Assembly: GCA_017694495.1 (NCBI GenBank)
Contig: JADIMU010000055.1
Span: forward strand, 1-32,240
Source: Candidatus Aphodenecus pullistercoris
Lineage (GTDB): Bacteria > Spirochaetota > Spirochaetia > Sphaerochaetales > Sphaerochaetaceae
Length of the DNA stretch: 32,240 nt
Direction: 5' to 3'
Below the pieces are notes generated by a model. The model made no database searches. It saw only the letters and a list, made by a program, of their open reading frames with translations, and was not told the DNA's origin. Positions within the stretch are counted from its first letter, which is position 1, and each line of letters starts with the position of its first letter. Positions 16,369 to 23,618 of the stretch are shown in pieces. The position numbers and the translations under genes are program-made.

Positions 16369-17270
16369 CCTTTCACGGCTCCTATCATTACGCCCTTGGT
16401 GAAGTATTTCTGCACGAAGGGGTAGATCAGCAGGACAGGTACTGAGCTCACGACGATGACGGAATACTTGATGGCCTCAGCCATCTTCAGCTTGTCGCCC
16501 ATTCCGACACTGTTGGAGCCCATCTGCTCTGTCTGACCGATCAGAAGTATATTCCGGATTATGATCTGGAGCGGATAGAGATTGTCGTCATTCAGGTAGA
16601 TCAGGGCATTGAAGTATGCGTTCCAGTAGTCCACCGCATAATAGAGGACGAGAACGGCGAGGATTGCGGTCGACAATGGGAGGACGATGGAGACCAGAGT
16701 CCTTATGTCTCCACTGCCGTCGATCATTGCGGATTCGTACATCTCCCTTGGTATGCTGTTCTCGAAGAATGTGCGCGCCACGATGAAGTTGTAGGTGTTG
16801 ATCGCCACCGGAAGGATGACTGCCCAGAATGTGTTGTACAGCCCGATGTCCCGCACGAGCATGTAGGTCGGAACCATTCCTCCATTGAAGTACATCGTGA
16901 AGAGGATGATCAGGGTCAGCGCCCTTCTGTGCGGCATGTCCTTCCTGGAGAGGGGATAGGCCAGACAGATTGTGAGCACCATGCTTGTAATCGTTCCGAC
17001 GACAGTGTAGAGGATGGAGTTCCTGTATCCTGTCCAGATGTCGCTGTTCTGGAAGACCATCTTGTACGGTTCAAGCGTGAAGCCCTTCGGGTAGATGGTG
17101 ACTTCTCCGTTGACGACGTAGTCGGGATCCGAGAACGATGCCGCAAGGGTGAAGAGGAGCGGATAGAGGACCACGACGATTATGACGACTGCGATGATGT
17201 TGATGACCAGGTCGAAGATCCGGTCTCCACCGGTCTCTCTGATTGCATTCCTGTTCTTTGTCCTTACCAT
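16365..17270 (-). CDS. Carbohydrate ABC transporter permease, YtcP type (cluster 2)
   Basis: This 301-residue inner-membrane protein has about six membrane segments and the family N-terminus (DLVINIIAVVIIVVVLYPLL, then LAASFSDPDYV). The EAA loop reads MYESAMIDGSGDIRTLVSIVLP, and the conserved C-terminus is YPFVQKYFTKGVMIGAVKG. It is the counterpart of the cluster 1 YtcP-type protein. The ATG lies inside the end of the LplB-type gene with a 7-base overlap, and its own TGA overlaps the sulfatase ATG. With the LplB-type subunit it should form the import channel fed by SBP2. The ATPase subunit is not encoded nearby, as is usual for this transporter type, where one ATPase can serve several importers. 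Confidence 0.94.
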   Translation of the reverse strand: MVRTKNRNAIRETGGDRIFDLVINIIAVVIIVVVLYPLLFTLAASFSDPDYVVNGEVTIYPKGFTLEPYKMVFQNSDIWTGYRNSILYTVVGTITSMVLTICLAYPLSRKDMPHRRALTLIILFTMYFNGGMVPTYMLVRDIGLYNTFWAVILPVAINTYNFIVARTFFENSIPREMYESAMIDGSGDIRTLVSIVLPLSTAILAVLVLYYAVDYWNAYFNALIYLNDDNLYPLQIIIRNILLIGQTEQMGSNSVGMGDKLKMAEAIKYSVIVVSSVPVLLIYPFVQKYFTKGVMIGAVKG

Positions 17271-18172
17271 AGGCTGTTCCCCGTCACTTTCTTTGACACT
17301 TTGTTCGCGATGAAGAGCAGGGCGCAGTTTATTGCCGAGTTGAAGAGGCCAGCCGCTGCGGCGTAGCTGAACTGTCCCTGCTGTATTCCGTTCCTGTAGA
17401 TGAAGGTGGAGATGATGTCGCTGGTCTCCATGTTGATCGGGTTCTGCATCAGCAGGACCTTCTCGAAGCCGACGTTCATGATCGAGCCGATGCGCATGAT
17501 CAGGAGTACCATGATCGTCGGAATCAGACTTGGCAGCGAGATGTAGAGTATTTTCTTGAAGCGGCTTGCTCCATCGATCGTCGCCGCCTCATAGAGTGCG
17601 GGATCGATTGCCGACAGTGCCGCTATGTATATGATCGAGTTGAAGCCCATGTGCTGCCAGACGTTCGAGAAGACGTAGAGCGAGCGGAAATGGTCGGGTT
17701 TCGCCATCAGGTCGACAGGTTCCAGACCGAAAAGTCCTCCTATGCTGTTGAAGAGGCCATAGTTCGGGTTGCTGAAGATGGTGAGCATGCTGACGATGAC
17801 GACGACCGAGAGGAAGTGCGGTATGTAGGTTATGTTCTGCACCGCCTTCTTCAGCCCCGTACCCTTTATCTCGTTGATTATAAGGGCAAGGATGATTGGA
17901 ATCGGGAAACCGACTGCCAGGGTGTAGAGGGACAGGAGTATCGTGTTGCGGGTGATGTCCGTGAAGTAGTATGAGTTGAAGAACTGCTTGAAGTACCTGA
18001 AGCCTACCCACTCGCTGCCTGTTATGCCGAGTGAGGGGTTGTACCGTTTGAAAGCGATCTGCACTCCATAGATGGGCACATAGTAGAAGATCAGATACCA
18101 GATCATGGGGATGGCGACGAGCGCGAAGAGCCCTCCCTTTCCTATGTACTTCTTCTTCCAGTCTTTTTTCAT
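17264..18172 (-). CDS. Carbohydrate ABC transporter permease, LplB type (cluster 2)
   Basis: This 302-residue inner-membrane protein begins MKKDWKKKYIGKGGLFALV, followed by the family pattern YYVPIYGVQIAFKRYNPSLG. The EAA loop is YEAATIDGASRFKKILYISLP. ATG at 18172 is chosen because AGGAGAAG lies just upstream. The frame stays open to 18358, but that stretch crosses two strong hairpins and part of the SBP2 gene and is rich in Pro, Gly and Arg, so it is not coding. The overlap with the next permease gene couples the two subunits. Six membrane segments are expected. It is clearly related to the cluster 1 LplB-type protein but not nearly identical, which argues against a very recent duplication. 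Confidence 0.93.
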   Translation of the reverse strand: MKKDWKKKYIGKGGLFALVAIPMIWYLIFYYVPIYGVQIAFKRYNPSLGITGSEWVGFRYFKQFFNSYYFTDITRNTILLSLYTLAVGFPIPIILALIINEIKGTGLKKAVQNITYIPHFLSVVVIVSMLTIFSNPNYGLFNSIGGLFGLEPVDLMAKPDHFRSLYVFSNVWQHMGFNSIIYIAALSAIDPALYEAATIDGASRFKKILYISLPSLIPTIMVLLIMRIGSIMNVGFEKVLLMQNPINMETSDIISTFIYRNGIQQGQFSYAAAAGLFNSAINCALLFIANKVSKKVTGNSLW

Positions 18173-18194
18173 TTTTCTTCTCCTGTTGGTTGTG

Positions 18195-18232
18195 ACAGGA
18201 GGAGGGGGCATGGTCATGGCCATGCCTCCTGT
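18195..18232 (-). promoter_or_regulatory. Hairpin upstream of the LplB-type permease gene
   Basis: On the plus strand, GGCATGG (18207-18213) pairs perfectly with CCATGCC (18220-18226) around a 6-base loop. ACAGGA (18195-18200) pairs with TCCTGT (18227-18232) as an outer stem, leaving a 6-base bulge. It lies 22 bases before the permease ATG in the message. With no T-run it is more likely to set mRNA stability or translation than to terminate. Confidence 0.5.
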
Positions 18233-18262
18233 TCTCCTAATGCGTCTTTTGTCTGATGAAGG

Positions 18263-18286
18263 GCCCCCGGGCTGTGGCCCGGAGGC
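18263..18286 (-). promoter_or_regulatory. GC-rich hairpin just after the SBP2 gene
   Basis: CCGGGC and GCCCGG pair perfectly around TGTG. Outer GCC/GGC arms extend the stem past one C-A mismatch. It starts 10 bases after the SBP2 stop, matching the position of the hairpin after SBP1 in cluster 1. A role in protecting the binding-protein part of the transcript from 3' decay, or in partial attenuation, is likely. Confidence 0.55.
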
Positions 18287-18296
18287 TGTTTGGGAA

Positions 18297-19889
18297 TCAG
18301 TTGGCCAGAGTCCTGTCGTATGCCTGCTGATAGATCTCCTCGAGGCGGGGCAGTCCAATCTGGTCGAGCGTCGAGCAGTACTCGTCCCACATGTCGAAGG
18401 ACCACTCGCCGACGATGAAGCGGGATGCCGCCTGGTCGCGGTAGGTGTTGAGGTCCTGGCTGATCATGAGGACCTCCTCATTCTCCTCAGGTGTGAAGCT
18501 GGGCGGAACAAGGGCCTCATCCGTGTAGGGCAGCATGGCCGCGGCGACTTCCTTGGTGAGGTTGCTGGCGACCAGTCCTTCCGTCTGGCTTGTGATCAGG
18601 CAGGGGAGGTTGCCGCCAGGTACGAGGCAGATCTCGCCGAGGGCGGTCATGAAGCCCCTCTCATCGTTGGCGATGTCCTCGTTCATCTGCGGGTAGCCGT
18701 TCTCGTCGAAGTAGAAGGTCTCGCCTTCGATGCCGTAGCGGAAGAAGAGGGAGCCTTCAGGCGAGTAGAAGTAGTCTACCCAGCGGCATGCCGCCTCGGG
18801 ATTGCTGCATGTGTTGCTGAGGGCGAAGGCGAAGGCTGTCGTCTCGACACCTGTCTTGGAGCTGGCCCAGAAGACCTCTCCGTCATAGGGGCCGCCGGCA
18901 GGACCTTCGACCGGGAGAAGAACGGTCATCTGGTCCTCGACGTTGACGAAGACGTCGGAGTAGGGCATGTAGAAGACTCCGAAGAGGGCGTTGGCCAGGT
19001 TGGACCTCCAGGCCGGCAGATCCCTCTTGTAGAAGTCGGACCAGAGCAGACCTTCCTCATACAGCTGGTTGAGGAGCATGAGGTATTCCTTGAAGGCCTC
19101 GTCCTGCAGCCAGAAGTGGACTTGACCGTCCTCGATGTTTACCGGCTGTGCGAACATGTAGTGCAGGCCGTAGGCGCTGCCGAGGGTCTGGAAGATGGAA
19201 CCGATCTCCCTGAAGCCGAGCGGAATCTCGTCGGCCTTGCCGTTGCCGTTGGGGTCCTGGGTCTTGAAGGCCCTGAGGACTTCGACGAGCTCGTCGATGT
19301 TGGTCGGCATCTCAAGTCCGAGGGCCTCGAGCCAGTCCTTGTTGATCCACTGCTTGAAGTCGATCTTTCCCGTATTCGAGACGTCGATCTGAGGCAGGGC
19401 GTAGATGTTGCCGTCGGCGGAGGTTATAGCCTGCTTGATGCCCGGGTCGGCCTCCATGAGGGCCTTGAAGTTGGGCATGTACTGGTCGATCAGGTCGTTC
19501 AGCGGCATCAGCTGTCCGCTCTCGATGCCGTAGCGGGTGAGCTCATTCTGCGTGAAGACGGGGCGCAGGAAGATGTCTGGGAGGTCGTTGGAGGCGAAAA
19601 GGAGGTTCTTGTTCTCCTCCTTGCCCTGATCGGGGACTTCCTGATAGTCCATATGGATGCCGGTCATCTCCTCATATTTCTGGAGGACGAAGACCTCGTC
19701 CCAGTTAGCCTGGTTGGCGTCCCTGATGCCGAAGACCGTCATCGTGAGCGGTTCGTTGACGATCGGGAATCCTGTAGGATTGACCGGAACCTTGGGCTCT
19801 GAGGCTGCAGAGCTTTCGGAGGAGCCGCCGGCGAAGAGGCTGAGGCTCACTGCGAGCAGGATGGTCAGAATGGCAGAGAATCTTTTCAT
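18297..19889 (-). CDS. Large extracellular solute-binding protein for oligosaccharides (cluster 2)
   Basis: This 530-residue protein starts with the signal peptide MKRFSAILTILLAVSLSLFA, followed by GGSSESSAASEPKVPVNPTG. As in SBP1, no cysteine is present at the cleavage site. Visible features typical of the large LplB-partner binding proteins are FASNDLPDIFLRP, DPNGNGKADEIPLGF (a calcium-binding-loop-like DxNxNxxxDE near residue 205) and YSPEGSLFFRYGIEGETF. ATG at 19889 follows AAAAGGAGCG; an open extension to 20084 overlaps the response-regulator gene and is rejected. The calcium-like loop also occurs in alginate-binding relatives, so an acidic sugar ligand is plausible. It delivers substrate to the two permeases downstream and is the first structural gene after the two-component system. 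Confidence 0.93.
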   Translation of the reverse strand: MKRFSAILTILLAVSLSLFAGGSSESSAASEPKVPVNPTGFPIVNEPLTMTVFGIRDANQANWDEVFVLQKYEEMTGIHMDYQEVPDQGKEENKNLLFASNDLPDIFLRPVFTQNELTRYGIESGQLMPLNDLIDQYMPNFKALMEADPGIKQAITSADGNIYALPQIDVSNTGKIDFKQWINKDWLEALGLEMPTNIDELVEVLRAFKTQDPNGNGKADEIPLGFREIGSIFQTLGSAYGLHYMFAQPVNIEDGQVHFWLQDEAFKEYLMLLNQLYEEGLLWSDFYKRDLPAWRSNLANALFGVFYMPYSDVFVNVEDQMTVLLPVEGPAGGPYDGEVFWASSKTGVETTAFAFALSNTCSNPEAACRWVDYFYSPEGSLFFRYGIEGETFYFDENGYPQMNEDIANDERGFMTALGEICLVPGGNLPCLITSQTEGLVASNLTKEVAAAMLPYTDEALVPPSFTPEENEEVLMISQDLNTYRDQAASRFIVGEWSFDMWDEYCSTLDQIGLPRLEEIYQQAYDRTLAN

Positions 19890-19914
19890 TTGTTCGCTCC
19901 TTTTGTGTTTCTTG

Positions 19915-19961
19915 ATTCCATTCTCCCTGCCGATTTCTCGAATTGTCCAAAGGAATGGAAT
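19915..19961. repeat. 9-bp inverted repeat between response regulator and SBP2 genes
   Basis: ATTCCATTC (19915-19923) and GAATGGAAT (19953-19961) are perfect reverse complements separated by 29 bases. They occupy most of the 82-base gap. They could be paired operator half-sites for a regulator that drives SBP2 separately, or arms of a large-loop hairpin in a read-through message. No convincing promoter boxes were found here. Confidence 0.5.
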
Positions 19962-19971
19962 GAACGAATCC

Positions 19972-21015
19972 TCACTTTCGCTTAACGATTCTGACCTTCT
20001 CCCACATGCTCTGGTAGTCTCCTGGAGAGAGTCCCTGCATACGCTTGAACAACTTGAGGAAATAGCTGTAATTCTTGAATCCACAATTGAATGCGACTTC
20101 CTTTAGCGTCTGGCCATCCCTCAGCATCTTGCGGGCGTGCTTCATCCTGACGCCGTTGAGGTATTCGATGAATGGCACGCCAACTTCCTTTGAGAACTGT
20201 CGGGAGAGATAGTCCGCATTGACGCTCAGGACGTCAGCCGCGTCCCTGAGTGAAAGGTTCATTGCCCAGTTGGTCTCTGTCAGGTCGATTGCGAGCTTGA
20301 CCATCTTCGAGAAGTCCTGTCTGTAGTACTGGCTTATTCCGCACAGCCGCAAGGCTTCAAGCAAGGCATTGCAGAAACCCTCAAGATCGCCTTCGCCGAG
20401 CAGCTGCCCTAGTCCGTCACGTCTCAGGACGAGTATGTCGATGTAGAATTCGCTGCGTTTCATTCCATCGACCAGTGCGATCAGCGCGTCCAGCAGCTCA
20501 CATCGCGCCGCGCCGTCCGGCAGTGGTGTGAAGAGCTCCATGATGAGATTGGAAAGGGCCCTTTCGTCTCCTGAGGCGACCGCTTTGACAAGCTCCTCCT
20601 CCTTCTGCGCGCTGAAGGCCTGGCCGAAGCGTTCGAGCCTGATACGGTCTGTGATCTTTCCTAGGGCAGCCTTCAGACTGGCCCTGTCGAGCCGGTGTTT
20701 GAGAAGGTAGTCGCTTGCTCCATTGAGCAGGATTGTGCGCACATAGTCGTAGTCGTCGTAGCTCGAGAGTGCCAGAATCTTAACATCCGGCTTCTCCTCA
20801 TGGACGATCTGGGCGAGCTGCGTGCCCGACATTTCGCCCATCATGACATCTGTCAGCAGGATGTCGACAGGCTGGCGTCTTATCGTCTTGAGCGCCTCAC
20901 GCGCAGAAACGGTCCTGAGCACGAGTTCGAGGTCCAGCTCCTCCAAGGGCAGGAGGGAGACGATGTAGTCAAGGAACTGCGACTCGTCGTCGACAACCAC
21001 GATCCTGTATGCCAT
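19972..21015 (-). CDS. Two-component response regulator, YesN type (receiver plus AraC output)
   Basis: This 347-residue protein has an N-terminal receiver domain (about 1-120) with acidic pocket D9/D10, phosphoacceptor D56 (ILLTDVMMGEMSG) and conserved K106 (DYLLKHRLD). A variable linker follows, then a C-terminal AraC domain with two helix-turn-helix units (LSLRDAADVLSVNADYLSRQF; LKEVAFNCGFKNYSYFLKLFKR; GLSPGDYQ). It should bind DNA upstream of the transport genes when phosphorylated by the kinase encoded just before it. The ATG overlaps the kinase TGA by one base (TGATG). Candidate binding sites are the direct repeats at 22825-22874 and the inverted repeat in the gap downstream. YesN-type regulators typically activate polysaccharide-use operons. 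Confidence 0.95.
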   Translation of the reverse strand: MAYRIVVVDDESQFLDYIVSLLPLEELDLELVLRTVSAREALKTIRRQPVDILLTDVMMGEMSGTQLAQIVHEEKPDVKILALSSYDDYDYVRTILLNGASDYLLKHRLDRASLKAALGKITDRIRLERFGQAFSAQKEEELVKAVASGDERALSNLIMELFTPLPDGAARCELLDALIALVDGMKRSEFYIDILVLRRDGLGQLLGEGDLEGFCNALLEALRLCGISQYYRQDFSKMVKLAIDLTETNWAMNLSLRDAADVLSVNADYLSRQFSKEVGVPFIEYLNGVRMKHARKMLRDGQTLKEVAFNCGFKNYSYFLKLFKRMQGLSPGDYQSMWEKVRIVKRK

Positions 21016-22697
21016 CAGAAGACAAGCTCCACTTTTGTTCCGCTGTTCCTGCCTGAGGCGATGTCGAAGGTGAATGCATCGCCGTAGAGCAGTTCCATGC
21101 GCTCAAGCACATTCGAAATCCCGATGCCGTAGAGCCTGCCGCTCCTGTCAGGATCCGTCTCGAATCCGACTCCATCATCCAGCACCTGAATGTGGGTTCT
21201 GCCTTCTTCTTGGAAGGCCTTTATCACGATGCGTCCCGTCTGGCGGTCCTCGAAACCATGCAGACAGGCGTTCTCTACAAGTGGTTGCAGAATTAGGGTG
21301 GGCACCTGGATGTCGGCGAGCGTCCCGTCCATCTCGACCTCCAGGTTTATCTGGCAACCCTTGCGGAAATCGTGCAGATATACGTATTGCTTGGCGAAGC
21401 CTATCTCATGTTCCAGCGTCGTGTAGCGGCTTTCCTTGCCTGTGACCGCCCTTAGGATGTCGACCAGGGCTGTAATGGCCTTCGCCATGTCCTCCTCATC
21501 ATGCTGCAAGGCCATGACTTTGACCAGGTTGAGCGTGTTGTATATGAAGTGGGGCTGGATCTGCATGCTCAGATAATCCTGCTCGAGCTTGCGCTTTTCG
21601 ACCTCCTTCATCGCGGTCTCGCTGATCAGGCTGTCCATCTTGTCCATCATGTTGTTGAAGATGATTGCCAGATCCTTGATCTCGACGGCTCCCGGAATCT
21701 CGGTCCTCTCCCTGATGTCCCCCTGGCTTATTCTGAGCATCGAGATCCTCAGGCTCCTCAAGTCCTTCGTGATCAGGCGGGATAGGAAGTATGAGATGAG
21801 TACGGATAGCCCGATTGACAGAATGATGACCAACAGCGCGGTATAGAGGATTCTATATGACTCCGAGAAGAGGTTGTGGTAGGAGACGATGGCCACGGAT
21901 CCCAGTCCTGTGTCTGGAATGTATTCCAGGGCACCGAGGAAGCGTCCACTGTCGGTCCTCATGACTTGGACACCTCCTCCCGCCTCGAGCATTGGCATGT
22001 ACTTGCCCAAATCGTCAGCCGCTATGCTGTTGTATGGAGTCTGGGCGAAGAGTTGTCCGTTGTCGCTCAGGACGAAGATGTCCATGTTCGTGAAGCTGGA
22101 GCGCTGGAAGATGGAATCTATCGACTCTTCATCCATGTCGGCCACTACTATGGCGTCCATGCCCGCCTGCCCGACGTAAATCTGTCTGTAGCAGAAGATC
22201 TCGCCGTCGATGGAGAAGAAGGTGCCTTCGGTGTGGGAAAGGCAGTCCTCGTAGAGCGAGAGCGCATCGTCCCTCATCATGATCGGGTTGCCGGAGAAGA
22301 AGGCCCTGCCGTCGCTTCGGATGATGACGATGCGCTCGATGAAGCCTTCGTCAGCCATGTAGTTCCTGATCAGGGTGTCGATCTCGCGGAACTGTTCGTA
22401 CTCCTCATAGGATGCGAGCTCTGGCTCCAGCGAAATGGTCGTGCGCACCGTCTCATTGATGGCGATTTTCAGCAGGATGTTCATCGTCCTCGTGTGAAGG
22501 TCCTGTATCTGTCTGTTGAGTGTACGCAGTGTTGTGGACATGAAGGTCAGGGCAGAGTCCTTGATGACGCTGGACGAGTTCAGATAGATCAGCAATGTCG
22601 TGAGTATGACGACGATGCTCACCACCAGCGTGATGCAAAGGAAGATCTTGTTCTGGATCGAGTCCAGAAAATGGTGCTCGCCCTTCTTGTCCTTCAT
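21015..22697 (-). CDS. Sensor histidine kinase, YesM type
   Basis: This 560-residue inner-membrane kinase has TM1 (about 18-40), an extracytoplasmic sensor region (about 41-283, probably Cache-like), TM2 (about 284-306), a HAMP linker (about 307-360), a His-kinase domain of the LytS/YesM class and an ATPase domain. The phosphoacceptor is H383 in QIQPHFIYNTLN. The N box is PLVENACLHGF and a glycine box is DDGVGFETD. ATG at 22697 follows GGGGAGC; the frame is open to 22748 but that extension lacks a ribosome-binding site and overlaps a hairpin. It probably senses an oligosaccharide, directly or through SBP2, and phosphorylates the response regulator encoded in the overlapping next gene. Confidence 0.95.
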   Translation of the reverse strand: MKDKKGEHHFLDSIQNKIFLCITLVVSIVVILTTLLIYLNSSSVIKDSALTFMSTTLRTLNRQIQDLHTRTMNILLKIAINETVRTTISLEPELASYEEYEQFREIDTLIRNYMADEGFIERIVIIRSDGRAFFSGNPIMMRDDALSLYEDCLSHTEGTFFSIDGEIFCYRQIYVGQAGMDAIVVADMDEESIDSIFQRSSFTNMDIFVLSDNGQLFAQTPYNSIAADDLGKYMPMLEAGGGVQVMRTDSGRFLGALEYIPDTGLGSVAIVSYHNLFSESYRILYTALLVIILSIGLSVLISYFLSRLITKDLRSLRISMLRISQGDIRERTEIPGAVEIKDLAIIFNNMMDKMDSLISETAMKEVEKRKLEQDYLSMQIQPHFIYNTLNLVKVMALQHDEEDMAKAITALVDILRAVTGKESRYTTLEHEIGFAKQYVYLHDFRKGCQINLEVEMDGTLADIQVPTLILQPLVENACLHGFEDRQTGRIVIKAFQEEGRTHIQVLDDGVGFETDPDRSGRLYGIGISNVLERMELLYGDAFTFDIASGRNSGTKVELVF

Positions 22698-22738
22698 TGC
22701 TCCCCATGATAGTCCAAAATCGGAGAAAGTTGTAGAAA

Positions 22739-22770
22739 AACATGGCAATATCCATTCTGATGGACATGTT
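22739..22770 (-). terminator. Terminator-like or attenuator hairpin in the sensor-kinase leader
   Basis: On the minus strand AACATG and TCCAT pair with ATGGA and CATGTT, with a 6-base bulge on the 3' side. The structure runs into TTTTTC. It ends about 40 bases before the kinase ATG. It could end transcripts coming from the methyltransferase gene or attenuate the kinase message. The bulge makes it weak. Confidence 0.35.
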
Positions 22771-22824
22771 TCGACTATTTTTCACGCATCATTTGAGGTA
22801 GTGCATTCTTCATCAGGCATCACA

Positions 22825-22874
22825 TTCGTCCTCAAAACGTGCAAAACTGGCTGCTTTTTCGTCCTCAAAACGTG
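22825..22874. repeat. Tandem direct repeats upstream of the sensor-kinase gene
   Basis: TTCGTCCTCAAAACGTG occurs exactly twice (22825-22841 and 22858-22874), 33 bases apart, about three DNA turns. Both copies are followed after 4-5 bases by ACTGGC. A degenerate third copy, CCTCAAAC, begins at 22887. The repeats lie 128-177 bases upstream of the kinase ATG. AraC-type regulators often bind direct repeats on one face of the helix, so this is a good candidate for autoregulation by the YesN-type protein. Confidence 0.7.
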
Positions 22875-22923
22875 ATACGACTGGCCCCTCAAACAAATTT
22901 AGGCAACCTGTTTCGTCGCTGTC

Positions 22924-22948
22924 GTCCTGTCTTTTGCCAGGACTTTTT
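22924..22948 (+). terminator. Rho-independent-type terminator facing plus strand, with no recognised gene
   Basis: GTCCTG and CAGGAC form a 6-bp stem with an 8-base loop, followed directly by TTTTT on the plus strand. No plus-strand protein gene lies upstream of it in the gap, so it may end an unannotated short transcript or block antisense reading of the methyltransferase gene. On the minus strand there is no T-run, so it is not an obvious terminator for the methyltransferase. Confidence 0.4.
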
Positions 22949-22961
22949 CAGGTGATTGTGC

Positions 22962-23543
22962 TCAGACCTTGAGCGCCATCACGTTCAGCCATCTCTCGTC
23001 ACTCCTGCCGGGCCTGGCGTCGTTGGTGGTCCAGATTCTTGTTGGGGTGAAGAGGGGAGGAAGCAGTTTCTCAATGCCATCCTCCGTCAGGTCTGTGAAG
23101 AAGCGTCCGTTGCGCTCTCCTTCGAAGGTGCCGTACTTGAACGAGCAGTAGAGCAGGCCTCTTCCCTTCAGTGCCCTATGTATGAGTGCGAAGATGTACG
23201 GAAGTTCCTTTGAAGGGACGTGGAGAAGGGAAGCGCAGGCCCAGACGGCATCGAAGGCTTCGATGTAGTCGAGGTCCTTGAATAGCAGCTGACGCACCTC
23301 AAGTCCTGTGTTGGCCTTTGCAATCGTGCACATCTCTCCCGATCCGTCGACTGGTGTGACTGCGAAGCCCTTCGAGAGGAAGAGCTTCGTGTCCCGTCCA
23401 GAGCCACATCCCAAATCAAGGATGTGGGCACCTGGTTCCAGTTGGCGGATGAAGGCCTCCTGGATTGAGGACATGTCTGTCGTGACAGTGTCGGCAGTGA
23501 ATGCGGCGGCATGCTCGTCGTAGTAGCGCAATGTCTTGTCCAT
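22962..23543 (-). CDS. Class I SAM-dependent methyltransferase, small stand-alone type
   Basis: This 193-residue protein has motif I, HILDLGCGSGRDTKLF (about residues 40-55), the acidic motif II region TPVDGSGEM, and motif IV-like FDAVWACASLLHVP. The fold is a Rossmann-like class I methyltransferase with no extra domain and no signal peptide. The target could be a small molecule, lipid or protein; nothing in the sequence decides. The ATG at 23543 has only a weak ribosome-binding site (GGAAGAAG is distant). It lies after the terminator of the ankyrin gene and 264 bases before the sensor kinase, so it may be a single-gene unit not tied to cluster 2. Confidence 0.88.
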   Translation of the reverse strand: MDKTLRYYDEHAAAFTADTVTTDMSSIQEAFIRQLEPGAHILDLGCGSGRDTKLFLSKGFAVTPVDGSGEMCTIAKANTGLEVRQLLFKDLDYIEAFDAVWACASLLHVPSKELPYIFALIHRALKGRGLLYCSFKYGTFEGERNGRFFTDLTEDGIEKLLPPLFTPTRIWTTNDARPGRSDERWLNVMALKV

Positions 23544-23581
23544 GTCTTGGATGATGCTTCTTCCGCTTGCCGGAAATGAAT

Positions 23582-23608
23582 GGGAGGAGCGTTGTTTGCG
23601 CTCCTCCC
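23582..23608 (-). terminator. Terminator hairpin of the ankyrin-like gene
   Basis: GGGAGGAGCG and CGCTCCTCCC form a perfect 10-bp stem around a 7-base loop, 10 bases after the ankyrin-like gene's stop. On the minus strand it is followed by ATTCATTTCC, which is T-rich but interrupted. The strong stem and position make termination or 3'-end protection likely. Confidence 0.65.
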
Positions 23609-23618
23609 TTGTGATGTC

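Noticed and set aside
18173-18358. 62-residue N-terminal extension of the cluster 2 LplB-type permease
   Set aside because: It spans two hairpins and overlaps the SBP2 coding end. AGGAGAAG directly before ATG 18172 supports the shorter form.
18105-19802. Very long plus-strand open frame (565 residues) opposite SBP2 and the permease start
   Set aside because: It is the reverse reading of a well-supported binding-protein gene. The translation is a low-complexity Leu/Val/Glu/Asp-rich shadow with no domain pattern or ribosome-binding site.
22600-22875. Small plus-strand open frame with repeated FVLKT residues
   Set aside because: The repeated residues only reflect the 17-base direct DNA repeats. 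The frame lacks a ribosome-binding site and starts inside the sensor-kinase gene.
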